Origin: Enterococcaceae bacterium
Lineage (GTDB): Bacteria; Bacillota; Bacilli; Lactobacillales; Enterococcaceae
NCBI GenBank assembly: GCA_022649665.1
Contig: JALCOL010000007.1
Location: 1 to 64,000 of the forward strand
DNA: 64,000 nucleotides
Direction of reading: 5' to 3'
Shown here: positions 35,269 through 44,440 of the stretch, piece after piece
How the letters are laid out: the number at the start of each line of letters is the position of its first letter
How positions within the stretch are numbered: the first letter of the stretch is position 1
Program-made: the position numbers and the translations under genes
Notes under the pieces: model-generated
Told to the model about the DNA's origin: nothing
What the model saw: only the letters and a program-made list of their open reading frames with translations
Databases searched by the model: none

Positions 35269-35856
35269 TCAGCTGAGATTTTCTAAGGTCCGTTGATATA
35301 AACGGGCGACTTTTTTTGCGCTCCGGCGGTATGGCAGCTGATGTTCCGCTAAAAATTGCAAGAAGTCCTTTTCGCCTTGTTGGGCAGTTTTCACTTCAAG
35401 CTCCAATTCATAATCGACAGTTCCTTCGTAAGAAGAGCGGTCGAGCGCCAAATCACCGATCGGCAAATGTTTTTCAAAACGTTTCGTCGTGATGCTCCCC
35501 CACAAATGAAAGTCGGTCGTACGAAATCCGCGCTCTTTGAGCGCTTGCGCCACTTGGCCGAAGCTTGGCAACGTGCGCTTGCTAAGATAAAACTCGGTTT
35601 CTGCCAAGGTCAAAGCGTCCGTGATCTCCAAAAGCCCCGCACCTTCCGGGACTTTAAGGGTTACCTCGCCGCGCTCAGAAAAGCGGCGGATCCTGAGGCC
35701 GCAGTGGAGCTTTTTCAGATCAAAGTCGGCAGTATCAAAATAATCGTTTTCTTGGACGAATGCATCTTCTTCAGCAAGATGCAGCTCTGCTTGCAGCCGG
35801 AGATATTCTGCTTTATTCATCATCGTTTTGAATTCGATCTCTAAAAAGGTGCTCAA
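35269..35856 (-). CDS. CYTH domain protein (YjbK-like)
   Basis: A 195-residue CYTH (triphosphate tunnel metalloenzyme) protein. It opens with LEIEFKTMM (the ExExK motif) and has alternating charged strands typical of the tunnel. Members hydrolyse triphosphates such as inorganic triphosphate or thiamine triphosphate; the substrate here is unknown. The start is TTG 35856 with AAAGGA upstream. It is divergent from relQ, with which CYTH genes are regularly associated. Confidence 0.86.
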   Translation of the reverse strand: MSTFLEIEFKTMMNKAEYLRLQAELHLAEEDAFVQENDYFDTADFDLKKLHCGLRIRRFSERGEVTLKVPEGAGLLEITDALTLAETEFYLSKRTLPSFGQVAQALKERGFRTTDFHLWGSITTKRFEKHLPIGDLALDRSSYEGTVDYELELEVKTAQQGEKDFLQFLAEHQLPYRRSAKKVARLYQRTLENLS

Positions 35857-36064
35857 TAGGATTCAGTCCTTTTTTTCTGTCTTGTCAACAATTAATTTAG
35901 CTGATAATCAGCAAAAGGTCAAATCTGAATCCCTCATATCCACAAAAAGAATATCGAGTATGCTAAAATGAAAGTGATGTCATCCTGAGATAATGACAAA
36001 GTCTAGAGGGGCCGGACAAAGTTTCGGCTGGGCATGGGCAAATCTGATAAAAAGGGTGAGCAAC

Positions 36065-36709
36065 ATGGAAAGAGACTGGAATTTATTTTTGGCGCCTTAT
36101 CAGCAAGTCGTCAGTGAACTGAAGGTAAAATTACGCGGAATCCGCAAACAATATCAAGATCAAAATCAGCACACGCCAATCGAATTCGTGACTGGACGAG
36201 TGAAACCGGTCGACAGTATTTTAAAAAAAGCGGAGCGCCGAGGGATCTCTGAGGCAACTCTCGAAGAAGAAATGCAGGACATCGCCGGGCTGCGGATCGT
36301 CACGCAATTCGTTGAGGATATTTATGTGGTTGTCGAGCTTTTGCGGCAGCGCAACGATATGGAGATCATTCAAGAACGGGATTACGTGACCAGCAAAAAA
36401 GACAGCGGCTATCGTTCTTATCATTTAGTATTGTCGTATCCCGTCCAGCTCGTGACCGGCGAAAAAAAAATCTTAGTCGAGATCCAGATCCGCACGCTGG
36501 CAATGAATTTTTGGGCAACGATCGAACATAGCTTGAATTACAAATATCAAGGCGATTTTCCGACCGAAGTCAATGAACGGCTGAAACGTGCAGCGGCGCT
36601 GGCGTTCAGTTTGGACGAAGAAATGAGCGATATCAGAGAAGAAATCAAAGAAGCACAATCTTTTTATCAAGAGGATCAAAATAAAAGCGGGTCCGGAGAA
36701 CAGGTGTGA
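36065..36709 (+). CDS. relQ: Small alarmone synthetase RelQ (GTP pyrophosphokinase)
   Basis: A 214-residue single-domain (p)ppGpp synthetase. Diagnostic parts are RVKPVDSILKKAERRG, DIAGLRI, KDSGYRSYHLVL and EIQIRTLAMNFWATIEH. It makes ppGpp and pppGpp from GTP/GDP and ATP without a hydrolase domain. ATG 36065 follows AAGGGTGAG. An extended -10 (TATGCTAAAAT) lies about 100 bp upstream. It leads the relQ-nadK-rluD-mgtE operon. Confidence 0.93.
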   Translation: MERDWNLFLAPYQQVVSELKVKLRGIRKQYQDQNQHTPIEFVTGRVKPVDSILKKAERRGISEATLEEEMQDIAGLRIVTQFVEDIYVVVELLRQRNDMEIIQERDYVTSKKDSGYRSYHLVLSYPVQLVTGEKKILVEIQIRTLAMNFWATIEHSLNYKYQGDFPTEVNERLKRAAALAFSLDEEMSDIREEIKEAQSFYQEDQNKSGSGEQV

Positions 36710-36715
36710 GAAAAC

Positions 36716-37522
36716 GTGAGCAAAATAAAAATCGGCATCATCCATAACTATGAAGACAAAACAATGGCACTTCTGCCAAGGCTTGAAAAGCTCTTAGTCG
36801 AACGCGGCTTTGAGATCGATCCAAAAGAGCCGGAGATCGTGATCACTGTCGGCGGCGACGGGACGCTTTTGTCGGCATTCCATCATTATGCCGAAAGGAT
36901 CAATGAAGTCCGCTTTTTGGGGATCCATACGGGGCACTTGGGATTTTATACCGATTGGCGCGACTATGAACTCGAAGAGATGGCGGACAACTTGAAAGAG
37001 AATCCGTGGGAAAGTGTCAGCTATCCGCTGCTCGATGTCGGTATCGAGTATTCCAACGGTGAAGAAGTGCATTATTTAGCTTTGAATGAATCGACGATCA
37101 AGCGGCCGGTCCAAACAATGGTCACCGATGTCTGGATCGATGACGAATGGTTCGAAAGCTTCCGCGGCGATGGACTGGTCATTTCCACGCCGACCGGTTC
37201 GACAGCTTACAATAAGAGTGCCGGCGGAGCAGTCCTCCATCCGAAATTGAATGCGTTCCAGCTGGCAGAGATCGCCTCCCTCAATAATCGTGTCTACCGG
37301 ACACTCGGCTCGCCGATCGTGATCGCTAAAGAAGGACGGCTCACCTTGACGCTCGAAGAAGACGCAGAATATTTGGTCACCGTTGATCAGCTGGATCTGC
37401 GGCACAATCATTTATGCAGCGTGACGTACCAAGTGGCGTCAGAACGGGTCCATTTTGTAGCGAGCCGGCACATGCCGTTTTGGGAACGCGTCAAAGAAGC
37501 GTTTATTGGAGAAAAACTGTGA
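36716..37522 (+). CDS. nadK: NAD kinase
   Basis: A 268-residue NAD kinase making NADP. The GGDG motif is in TVGGDGTLLSAF, and STPTGSTAYNKSAGG is the second substrate loop. The GTG start at 36716 is six bases after the relQ stop. The stop overlaps the GTG of rluD by four bases. Confidence 0.94.
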   Translation: MSKIKIGIIHNYEDKTMALLPRLEKLLVERGFEIDPKEPEIVITVGGDGTLLSAFHHYAERINEVRFLGIHTGHLGFYTDWRDYELEEMADNLKENPWESVSYPLLDVGIEYSNGEEVHYLALNESTIKRPVQTMVTDVWIDDEWFESFRGDGLVISTPTGSTAYNKSAGGAVLHPKLNAFQLAEIASLNNRVYRTLGSPIVIAKEGRLTLTLEEDAEYLVTVDQLDLRHNHLCSVTYQVASERVHFVASRHMPFWERVKEAFIGEKL

Positions 37523-38442
37523 TCTTCCAGTGGGAAAATGAGCAAACCCAAGCGGTCATGCTGCGGACTTTTTTAAAAGAACAAGGGGTCTCAAAGAAGC
37601 TGCTCGCCAAAGTCAAATTTCAAGGGGGCAAGATCTTGGTCGGCGGACGAGAAGTCACCGTGCGGTATCTCTTAGCACCTGGTGAAACTGTCGAAGTGCA
37701 GATGCCGGCGGAACCGCCGCATGCATATTTGCCGCCCGACGATACGCCGCTTGCGATCCTTTATGAAGATGAGCATTTTTTAGCGGTCAACAAACCGCCC
37801 TTGGTCCCGTCGATCCCTTCACAATATCATCTGACCCGCACGATGGCTAACCGCGTGCGGTTTCATTTGGAGCAAATTCAAGCAAAAGATTTGGTCGTCC
37901 ATGTCGTGATGCGGCTGGACCGCGACACGAGCGGGGTGATCTTGTTTGCCAAACACCGGTTTGCGCATGCGCTTTTGGATACGCAGCTGCGGGCACATCA
38001 GATCTATAAAGAATACCGGGCGTTTGCCGGCGGAAACGTCGCGCGGCTTGCGGCGCATGAAGTGATCGACCGGCCGATCGCGCGCAAAAAAGACTCGATC
38101 ATGGCGCGTTGTGTCGATCCGGCAGGGAAGCGGGCCGTCACGGAATACTGGCTGCTGGCAAGAAATGAGGCGTTTGCGGAAATGCGGGTCGTACTGCACA
38201 CCGGGCGGACGCATCAGATCCGCGTCCATTTCGCTGATCTGATGTGTCCGCTGGTCGGTGACGACTTATACGGCGGAGATCACGAATTTTTGGAACGGCA
38301 AGCCCTCCACTGTGCAAAATTGAAATTTTATCACCCGTTTTTACACAAAGAGATCTGTATCGAAGCGCCGCTTCCGAAAGAGCTGGCGCGTTTTAAAGCG
38401 AATCAAATGAAAAGTGGTGAGAAGATCGATGGAAGATCGTAG
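37519..38442 (+). CDS. RluD-family pseudouridine synthase
   Basis: A 307-residue RluA/RluD-type pseudouridine synthase with a short S4-like N-terminal region (VSKKLLAKVKFQGG). The catalytic Asp lies in MRLDRDTSG, and HTGRTHQIRVHF is intact. Whether it modifies 23S rRNA or tRNA is not clear; the operon position matches Bacillus yjbO. GTG 37519 has GGAG upstream. Confidence 0.88.
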   Translation: MIFQWENEQTQAVMLRTFLKEQGVSKKLLAKVKFQGGKILVGGREVTVRYLLAPGETVEVQMPAEPPHAYLPPDDTPLAILYEDEHFLAVNKPPLVPSIPSQYHLTRTMANRVRFHLEQIQAKDLVVHVVMRLDRDTSGVILFAKHRFAHALLDTQLRAHQIYKEYRAFAGGNVARLAAHEVIDRPIARKKDSIMARCVDPAGKRAVTEYWLLARNEAFAEMRVVLHTGRTHQIRVHFADLMCPLVGDDLYGGDHEFLERQALHCAKLKFYHPFLHKEICIEAPLPKELARFKANQMKSGEKIDGRS

Positions 38443-39796
38443 CTTATTGCAAGAAGAGCAGACGCGTCTGCTCCATCGCTGGTTGGCCAAAGATGATCTG
38501 CCGCAGTTCCGCGAAACTTTTTTATCGATGCACATTTACGATCAAGCGCAATTTTATCAAAGCATCACCGCGGAAGACCGCAAAAAGCTTTACAACTATC
38601 TATCGCCGAAAGAATTGGCGGATATGTTCGATGTGATCGAAGAAGAAGACGAACGCTTGCCGGAATATCTCGGCGAGATGCGGCCAAGTTATGCGGCAGA
38701 TATGCTGTCGGCGATGTATGCCGATAATGCGGTCGATCTTTTAGATCAGCTGCCGAAAAGCCAAATGGCGATGTATCTGAGCCTGATGGACAACGACAGC
38801 GCGCGCGCAGCCAAAGAGCTTCTCCATTATGAAGATTCGACTGCCGGCGCGATCATGACTACCGAGTATGTTTCGATCTTGGCAAATCAGACGATCCGCA
38901 GTGCAATGAACGAACTGAAAAATCAAGCGGATGTCGCAGAAACGATCTACTACACCTATGTAGTCGATGACGACAACCGTTTGGTCGGCGTGATCTCGCT
39001 GCGTGATTTGATCTTGAGCGATGAGGAAGAGATGATCGCGCAAAAGATGAATCATCGCGTCCATTCAGTCAGCGTCGGGATGGACCAGGAAGACGTCGCG
39101 AAAACGATCCGCGATTACGATTTTCTGGCGGTCCCGGTCGTTGATTACGACAACCACCTTTTGGGGATCGTCACGGTCGATGATATCATCGACGTCATCG
39201 ATGAAGAAGCAACGGAAGACTACTCGGGGTTGGCCGCTGTCAATGTCGAAACGATCGCAGCCAATCCGGTCCAAGCGTCTTTAAAACGGCTGCCGTGGCT
39301 GATCACGCTCTTGTTTTTAGGAATGTCGACCGCAACGATGATCTCGCACTATGAAGCGCTCGTCAGCGAGGCGAGTATTCTCGCGGTATTTATTTCGCTG
39401 ATCACCGGAACTGCCGGAAACGCCGGGACGCAAAGTCTGGCAGTTGCCGTGCGGCGCTTAGCGATCAAGGAAGATTCAAATTCTTTTTTCAAAACGTTTT
39501 TCGGCGAACTCGTGACCGGCCTCGTGACCGGCCTCGTGACTGGCGGCACGATCTTTTTGATCGTCGGTCTCTGGAAGCAAAATTTTATTTTAGGATTTGT
39601 GATCGGGACCGCGATGTTTTTTGCGATCACCGTGGCGAATCTAGCCGGCAGCTTGATCCCGATCTTGATGGAAAAACTCGGTTTCGATCCGGCAGTTGCC
39701 AGCGGGCCGTTTATCACGACGCTGAGCGATCTGACGAGTGTCTTGATCTATTTCAATATCGCCAGCTTGTTTATGAGTCACTTTATCGGTACTTGA
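38429..39796 (+). CDS. mgtE: Magnesium transporter MgtE
   Basis: A 455-residue MgtE. It has an N-terminal superhelical domain, two CBS domains (about 135-255, with STAGAIMTTEYV and DDIIDVIDEEA), and a C-terminal channel of about five helices. It admits Mg2+ and is gated by Mg2+ binding to its cytosolic part. ATG 38429 overlaps the end of the preceding gene by 14 bp. In the channel domain LVTG is repeated three times, encoded by a 12-bp tandem repeat. Confidence 0.93.
   Translation: MEDRSLLQEEQTRLLHRWLAKDDLPQFRETFLSMHIYDQAQFYQSITAEDRKKLYNYLSPKELADMFDVIEEEDERLPEYLGEMRPSYAADMLSAMYADNAVDLLDQLPKSQMAMYLSLMDNDSARAAKELLHYEDSTAGAIMTTEYVSILANQTIRSAMNELKNQADVAETIYYTYVVDDDNRLVGVISLRDLILSDEEEMIAQKMNHRVHSVSVGMDQEDVAKTIRDYDFLAVPVVDYDNHLLGIVTVDDIIDVIDEEATEDYSGLAAVNVETIAANPVQASLKRLPWLITLLFLGMSTATMISHYEALVSEASILAVFISLITGTAGNAGTQSLAVAVRRLAIKEDSNSFFKTFFGELVTGLVTGLVTGGTIFLIVGLWKQNFILGFVIGTAMFFAITVANLAGSLIPILMEKLGFDPAVASGPFITTLSDLTSVLIYFNIASLFMSHFIGT
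39509..39544 (+). repeat. Three tandem 12-bp units inside mgtE
   Basis: CTCGTGACCGGC twice, then CTCGTGACTGGC, encoding LVTG three times in a membrane helix. It keeps the frame whatever the copy number. Confidence 0.85.
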
Positions 39797-39815
39797 ACGA
39801 AAGGAGCATCAGCTA

Positions 39816-40658
39816 GTGGGAAGAATGAAAAAAATCGACCGCGGAAAAGCATTTCTCGTTCGCGAAGCGGACCGTTTTCGTTGTCCGGTCTGCCATGAAG
39901 GGATGCACTTTCGTGAAAATGGACTGATTTGTACGACCGGCCACCGCTTCGACCTTTCAAAGAAGGGCACACTTTATTTTTTGAAGCGCCATTTGGAGAG
40001 CGAATATACGACAACCATGCTCGCGCATCGCCGCCGCATGCTGCAAAGCGGCCTATATGCTCCGCTCGTGGAGCACTTGGCAGAAATCATAGCGCCGGAA
40101 GCGGCACTTTTAGATGCGGGCTGCGGCGAGGGCAGTTTTTTGGCAGCGCTTGAAGCAGCAGGACATTCGGGAGTCAAAGTCGGTTTCGACCTCTCGAAAG
40201 AAGGCATCTATTTGGCGACTGACCTAGCGGCTGACGCTTTCTTTTGCGTTGCAGATATGACGAATCTGCCTTTTCAAACGGGAAGTTTTGCGGCGATCTT
40301 GAACATTTTATCGCCTTCGCATTATCAAGAGTTCAAGCGGGTCCTCGCGCCAGATGGAAGGCTCATCAAAGTACTCCCAGGCAGCGATTATTTAGCGGAG
40401 CTCCGAAGAGGGTTCTTTCAAGATGACCGTGAAAACTATTCGAATGAGCGGGTCGTTCAGAAACTTTCTGCGGAAATGAAAATCATTGAAAAGACACATC
40501 TTTTCTATCAACAACAAATTTCCAATGAGCTGTTCCCGGACCTTCTCGCGATGTCGCCCTTGACGTGGCAGTTTTCTGCGCAAGAAAAAGAACAGTTCTT
40601 AAAAAATTATTCAGGAGAAATCACGATCGATTTATGGATTTATCAGGGAGTTCACTGA
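39816..40658 (+). CDS. rlmA: 23S rRNA (guanine-N1)-methyltransferase RlmA-like
   Basis: A 280-residue methyltransferase with an N-terminal zinc finger (FRCPVCHEGM and ICTTGHRF) and a Rossmann SAM domain (LLDAGCGEGSFL). RlmA enzymes methylate G745 or G748 of 23S rRNA; the Gram-positive type (RlmA-II/TlrB) acts on G748. Which position applies here is not decided. GTG 39816 is taken as start, with AAAGGAG nine bases upstream. Confidence 0.88.
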   Translation: MGRMKKIDRGKAFLVREADRFRCPVCHEGMHFRENGLICTTGHRFDLSKKGTLYFLKRHLESEYTTTMLAHRRRMLQSGLYAPLVEHLAEIIAPEAALLDAGCGEGSFLAALEAAGHSGVKVGFDLSKEGIYLATDLAADAFFCVADMTNLPFQTGSFAAILNILSPSHYQEFKRVLAPDGRLIKVLPGSDYLAELRRGFFQDDRENYSNERVVQKLSAEMKIIEKTHLFYQQQISNELFPDLLAMSPLTWQFSAQEKEQFLKNYSGEITIDLWIYQGVH

Positions 40659-40695
40659 TTATTCAACAAATATTAATGAAAGTTTAGTAAACAGC

Positions 40696-40724
40696 TTGCA
40701 AAGTTTTCGGGCAAGTGCTATATT
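40696..40724 (+). promoter_or_regulatory. Promoter of the trmL leader
   Basis: TTGCAA at 40696-40701 and TATATT at 40719-40724 with a 17-bp spacer, about 155 bp before the trmL start. Confidence 0.82.
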
Positions 40725-40730
40725 GCTTGT

Positions 40731-40878
40731 AAAGAGTTATTCATTGATTTATATCAGATTCCTGTTCTGATATAAGTTAGTGAAAATTCTGCACTAACGT
40801 AGCAGCTCGCAGTGAAGACACCGAGCGGTTACGTTTTTTTTGTATTTTTTCGTATACTAAAGTAAAGAGGGAATTTCA
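40731..40878 (+). promoter_or_regulatory. Structured leader of trmL with terminator (attenuator-like; candidate 23S-methyl RNA motif)
   Basis: Three hairpins follow the promoter. The first is ATATCAGA (40751-40758) with TCTGATAT (40766-40773). The second is GTTAGTG (40776-40782) with CACTAAC (40792-40798). The third is a terminator-type stem, CGTA...CTCG (40798-40809) with CGAG...TACG (40822-40833), followed by eight T. CTGC at 40789-40792 could pair with GCAG at 40802-40805, which would disrupt both the second and third stems. The order Lactobacillales is known to carry the 23S-methyl RNA motif before SpoU-type rRNA methylase genes, which fits the position, but the identity was not checked against a model. 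Confidence 0.72.
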
Positions 40879-41382
40879 GTGACGAATCATATTGCATTAT
40901 TTGAACCGCTGATCCCGGCGAATACCGGGAATATTTCGCGGACTTGTGCGGCAACGAATACCCCGCTCCACTTGATCGAACCGCTCGGATTTTCAACCGA
41001 TGACAAGCATTTGAAACGTGCGGGTCTTGATTATTGGGATGCGGTCGACATCATGTATCACCCGGACCTCGAACACTTTTTGGATTTTGTCGGGACACGT
41101 CCGCTCCATTTGATCAGCAAATTCGCCAATCGTGTTTATTCCGATGTGGATTATACGGCGGGCGAGCATTTCTTTTTATTCGGCAAAGAAACGACCGGAC
41201 TGCCGGAAGAATTCATGCGGAAGAACACCGACAAGTGTCTGCGGATCCCGATGAACGATGAGCATGTCCGCAGTTTGAATCTTTCCAATACAGCTGCGCT
41301 GGTCCTCTATGAAGCGCTGCGCCAGCAAGGATTCCCGGAGATGGAACGGACGCACCACTACCTGCAGGACAAATTAGACTAG
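40879..41382 (+). CDS. trmL: tRNA (cytidine34-2'-O)-methyltransferase TrmL (SpoU family)
   Basis: A 167-residue SPOUT methyltransferase, often annotated as CspR rRNA methylase. Motifs are [27 protein letters not shown] and [19 protein letters not shown]. It 2'-O-methylates the wobble base of leucine tRNAs in E. coli; the target here is inferred. GTG 40879 has AGAGGG upstream. The long structured leader with a terminator implies conditional expression. A phosphatase gene and recD2 follow closely. Confidence 0.92.
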   Translation: MTNHIALFEPLIPANTGNISRTCAATNTPLHLIEPLGFSTDDKHLKRAGLDYWDAVDIMYHPDLEHFLDFVGTRPLHLISKFANRVYSDVDYTAGEHFFLFGKETTGLPEEFMRKNTDKCLRIPMNDEHVRSLNLSNTAALVLYEALRQQGFPEMERTHHYLQDKLD

Positions 41383-41391
41383 GAGGTCATT

Positions 41392-42054
41392 ATGGAGCTG
41401 TATTTTACTCGACATGGACGAACGGAATGGAACAAAGAGAAGCGTTTGCAAGGGTCAAACGGTGATTCGCCGCTTTTGCCCGAAAGCCGCAAACAAATCG
41501 CGGCTTTCGGCAGATATCTTGCAAAAGTTCCATTTGAAAAAATCTATGTATCGCCGGCAAAGCGGGCGATCGATACGGCGAAGATCCTCAAACAGGCGTC
41601 TGAGTGTGCTGCTCCGCTGATCGTCACCCCGGCGCTCAAAGAGATCGGGTTGGGACGCTTAGAAGGAGAATACATCAAAGAAGCACAAGCGGCTTTTCCG
41701 CAGGAGATGGAAAATCTCAGACATCATCCGGACCGCTACGATCCGAAAATCTTCGGCGGCGAGCCTTTTCCGCACGCGATCGCGCGTACGACGCGGTGTG
41801 TGCTGGAAGCTTATCACCAAGCGCAGCACGGACCGCTCTTGTTCGTCGGGCATGGGGCGTCGCTGACGGCTTGCGTTCAGACACTGATCGGAACGGCGTT
41901 AGCCGATACGCGGAAAATGGGCGGGTTGAAAAATAATAGTTTGACGATCGTACAAGCTGAAACGCCGGCACCGCCGTTTCGGCTGGTCGAATGGAATGAG
42001 CTGCCGTTTTTGAAAGGGGGGCGGGCGTTTGAATCCGGAGACGACCTTATTTGA
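41392..42054 (+). CDS. Histidine phosphatase-family protein (phosphoglycerate mutase-like)
   Basis: A 220-residue histidine phosphatase. The phosphohistidine motif is FTRHGRTEWN, the second catalytic His is in FVGHGASL, and the expected Arg is in SPAKRAIDTA. It is a small-molecule phosphatase rather than a proven glycolytic mutase. AGGAGG precedes the ATG, nine bases after trmL. Its end overlaps recD2 by 26 bp. Confidence 0.87.
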   Translation: MELYFTRHGRTEWNKEKRLQGSNGDSPLLPESRKQIAAFGRYLAKVPFEKIYVSPAKRAIDTAKILKQASECAAPLIVTPALKEIGLGRLEGEYIKEAQAAFPQEMENLRHHPDRYDPKIFGGEPFPHAIARTTRCVLEAYHQAQHGPLLFVGHGASLTACVQTLIGTALADTRKMGGLKNNSLTIVQAETPAPPFRLVEWNELPFLKGGRAFESGDDLI

Positions 42055-44440
42055 TACCGAAGAAGCAGCTGTTAAAGGAAAAGTCTTGGCGATCTTTTTT
42101 GAGAACCCGAGCAATTTTTATAAAGTCGTCCTGCTGGAAGTTCAAGAAAGCGAGCCGCCCTTGGCAGAGCCCGAAATCGTCGTGACCGGCAATTTTGGCG
42201 ATCTGCATGAAGGCGAAGCGTATCAATTTTTCGGTGAAGTCGTCGAACATCCGAAATACGGTCGTCAATTTCAAGCATTGCGCTACCGGCAAGTCCAGCC
42301 GACTTCCGCGGAAGGGGTCGTCGATTATTTAGCGAGCGATAAATTTCCGGGGATCGGCAAAAAAACGGCGGAGACGATCGTGGAAACACTGGGAATCGAC
42401 GCGATCGATAAAATCCTGGCAGAGCCGGCGTGTCTCGCGAAGATCCCGCGCTTTACTGCGAAAAAACGGCAAATGCTGGTGGAAACACTGCGGCAGAACT
42501 ATGGGATGGAAAAGATCATCATCCAGCTGAATCAATACGGCTTCAGCGCGCAGCTCGCGTTTGCGATCTACCAAGTGTATAAAGAGGATACGCTTGAAGT
42601 CGTTCAAAAGCATCCTTATCAGCTCGTTGAAGATGTCGAAGGGATCGGTTTTAAAAAAGCAGATGATCTGGCGGAAAACTTAGGGATCGATGCCCGCTCA
42701 CCGGAACGGATCCGGGCTGCGATCCAATATGAGCTGCCGCATTTATGCATGGATAGCGGTGATACATACGTTGAGGCGGAAACCCTTTTAGCGAACAGTT
42801 TGGAAATATTGGAAAAAGCCCGTGCAGTCGAGATCCCGCGCGAAACAGCTGCTCAAATGATCTTGGAACTCGCAGAAGAAGGCAAGATCCAAGAAGAAGG
42901 GACGCGCTTGTTTGAAAACTCGCTTTATTTCGCTGAGATCGGGATCGCTGGTGCGATCGAGCGTCTCCAAAAAACACAAAATACGCACGACTACACTACG
43001 CAAGAGCTGCAACCCAAAATTCATGAAATCGAAAAAAAAGCCCAGCTGAATTATGGTGCTTCACAACGTGATGCGATCGAAAAAGCTGCAAAAAGTCCGC
43101 TCTTTCTGCTGACTGGCGGCCCGGGGACCGGAAAGACGACAGTGATCGATGGGATCGTGCGGCTTTATGCGGCACTCAATGACGTTTCGCTGCGGCCGGA
43201 AGACTACACGGACGAACCTTTCCCGATCCTTTTGGCAGCTCCGACCGGCCGCGCGGCAAAACGGCTGAATGAAACGACCGGCTTGCCGGCGAGTACGATC
43301 CATCGTCTGCTGGGTCTGACCGGCCAAGAGAGAGATCCAGTCGAAAGCGCTCAAGAGATCGATGGCGGTCTGTTGATCATCGATGAATTTTCGATGGTCG
43401 ACACGTGGCTTGCAAATGCACTTTTTCAAGCGATCCCGAGCAAGATGCAAGTGATTTTGGTCGGCGATAAAGATCAGCTGCCCTCGGTCGGACCAGGGCA
43501 GGTGCTGCATGATCTTTTAACGGTCCCGACGATCCCGCATAAAGAGCTGACCGAGATCTACCGCCAAAAAGAAGGTTCAACGATCATCACTCTGGCGCAC
43601 GAGATCCGGCAAGGACGGCTGCCGAAAAACTTTAGACAGAATCAAGCTGACCGTTCGTATTTTCCGGCGCACAGCGCGCAAATCGAACCATTGATCCGCC
43701 AGATCGTCGAGAAAGCCCAGAAAAAAGGTTTTACCGCCCAGCAGATCCAAGTACTGGCGCCGATGTATCGCGGTCCGGCGGGAATCGATGCGCTGAATCA
43801 GATGCTGCAGGAAATTTTCAACGGCAATCCGACTGGACAGAAAAAAGAAGTCGCCGACCGAAAGTGGAAATACCGCATCAATGATAAAGTACTGCAATTG
43901 GTCAATGCACCTGAGCTGAATGTTTTCAACGGCGACATGGGCGTGATCACTGGGATCACGCTCGCCAAAGACAGCGAACAAAAAGTCGATGAGCTGACGA
44001 TCCTTTTCGATGGCGGCGAAGTGACTTATCCGCGGAACGAATGGTACAAGATCACGCTTGCCTACGCGTGCTCGATCCATAAAGCACAAGGCAGCGAATT
44101 CGAAATGGTGATCTTGCCGATGGTCCGGCAATATCACCGGATGCTCCAGCGCAATCTGCTGTATACAGCGATCACCCGCAGCAAAAAGATTTTGATCATG
44201 CTGGGCGAGCTGGACGCTTTTGAAGCCTGTGTCCAAAATGAATCTGCGAATCGCAAAACGCGGCTTGCGGCACGCTTGTGCAAGGAAGAAAAAGAAAAAA
44301 GCGCCGGAAGCGAAGAAGCTCCAGACGCGATCATCGAAGAGGAAAAGCCGGATTACCGGTTGACGAAAGTCAAAATCGCAGCAGGGATCGATCCCTTGAT
44401 CGGAATGAACGGCCTGACGCCGCTTGACTTTCAAAGCTAA
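42029..44440 (+). CDS. recD2: ATP-dependent DNA helicase RecD2 (RecD-like)
   Basis: An 803-residue SF1B helicase. It has an N-terminal OB-like region, helix-hairpin-helix segments (FPGIGKKTAETIVETLGI), Walker A in GGPGTGKTT, Walker B in LLIIDEFSMVD and the C-terminal motif YACSIHKAQGSEFEMV. RecD2 unwinds 5' to 3' and works outside RecBCD in repair. The TTG start at 42029 has a G-rich ribosome binding site just upstream. It overlaps the phosphatase gene, so translation is coupled. Confidence 0.93.
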   Translation: MNPETTLFDTEEAAVKGKVLAIFFENPSNFYKVVLLEVQESEPPLAEPEIVVTGNFGDLHEGEAYQFFGEVVEHPKYGRQFQALRYRQVQPTSAEGVVDYLASDKFPGIGKKTAETIVETLGIDAIDKILAEPACLAKIPRFTAKKRQMLVETLRQNYGMEKIIIQLNQYGFSAQLAFAIYQVYKEDTLEVVQKHPYQLVEDVEGIGFKKADDLAENLGIDARSPERIRAAIQYELPHLCMDSGDTYVEAETLLANSLEILEKARAVEIPRETAAQMILELAEEGKIQEEGTRLFENSLYFAEIGIAGAIERLQKTQNTHDYTTQELQPKIHEIEKKAQLNYGASQRDAIEKAAKSPLFLLTGGPGTGKTTVIDGIVRLYAALNDVSLRPEDYTDEPFPILLAAPTGRAAKRLNETTGLPASTIHRLLGLTGQERDPVESAQEIDGGLLIIDEFSMVDTWLANALFQAIPSKMQVILVGDKDQLPSVGPGQVLHDLLTVPTIPHKELTEIYRQKEGSTIITLAHEIRQGRLPKNFRQNQADRSYFPAHSAQIEPLIRQIVEKAQKKGFTAQQIQVLAPMYRGPAGIDALNQMLQEIFNGNPTGQKKEVADRKWKYRINDKVLQLVNAPELNVFNGDMGVITGITLAKDSEQKVDELTILFDGGEVTYPRNEWYKITLAYACSIHKAQGSEFEMVILPMVRQYHRMLQRNLLYTAITRSKKILIMLGELDAFEACVQNESANRKTRLAARLCKEEKEKSAGSEEAPDAIIEEEKPDYRLTKVKIAAGIDPLIGMNGLTPLDFQS

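Noticed and set aside
39509-39544. mgtE 12-bp tandem repeat as a phase-variation switch
   Set aside because: Unit length is a multiple of three, so changes keep the frame. Glycine-spaced helices are normal in this family.
40780-40841. Resemblance to a tracrRNA tail (CACCGAG followed by T run)
   Set aside because: No cas gene or CRISPR repeat is near, and the element sits correctly as a leader of trmL.
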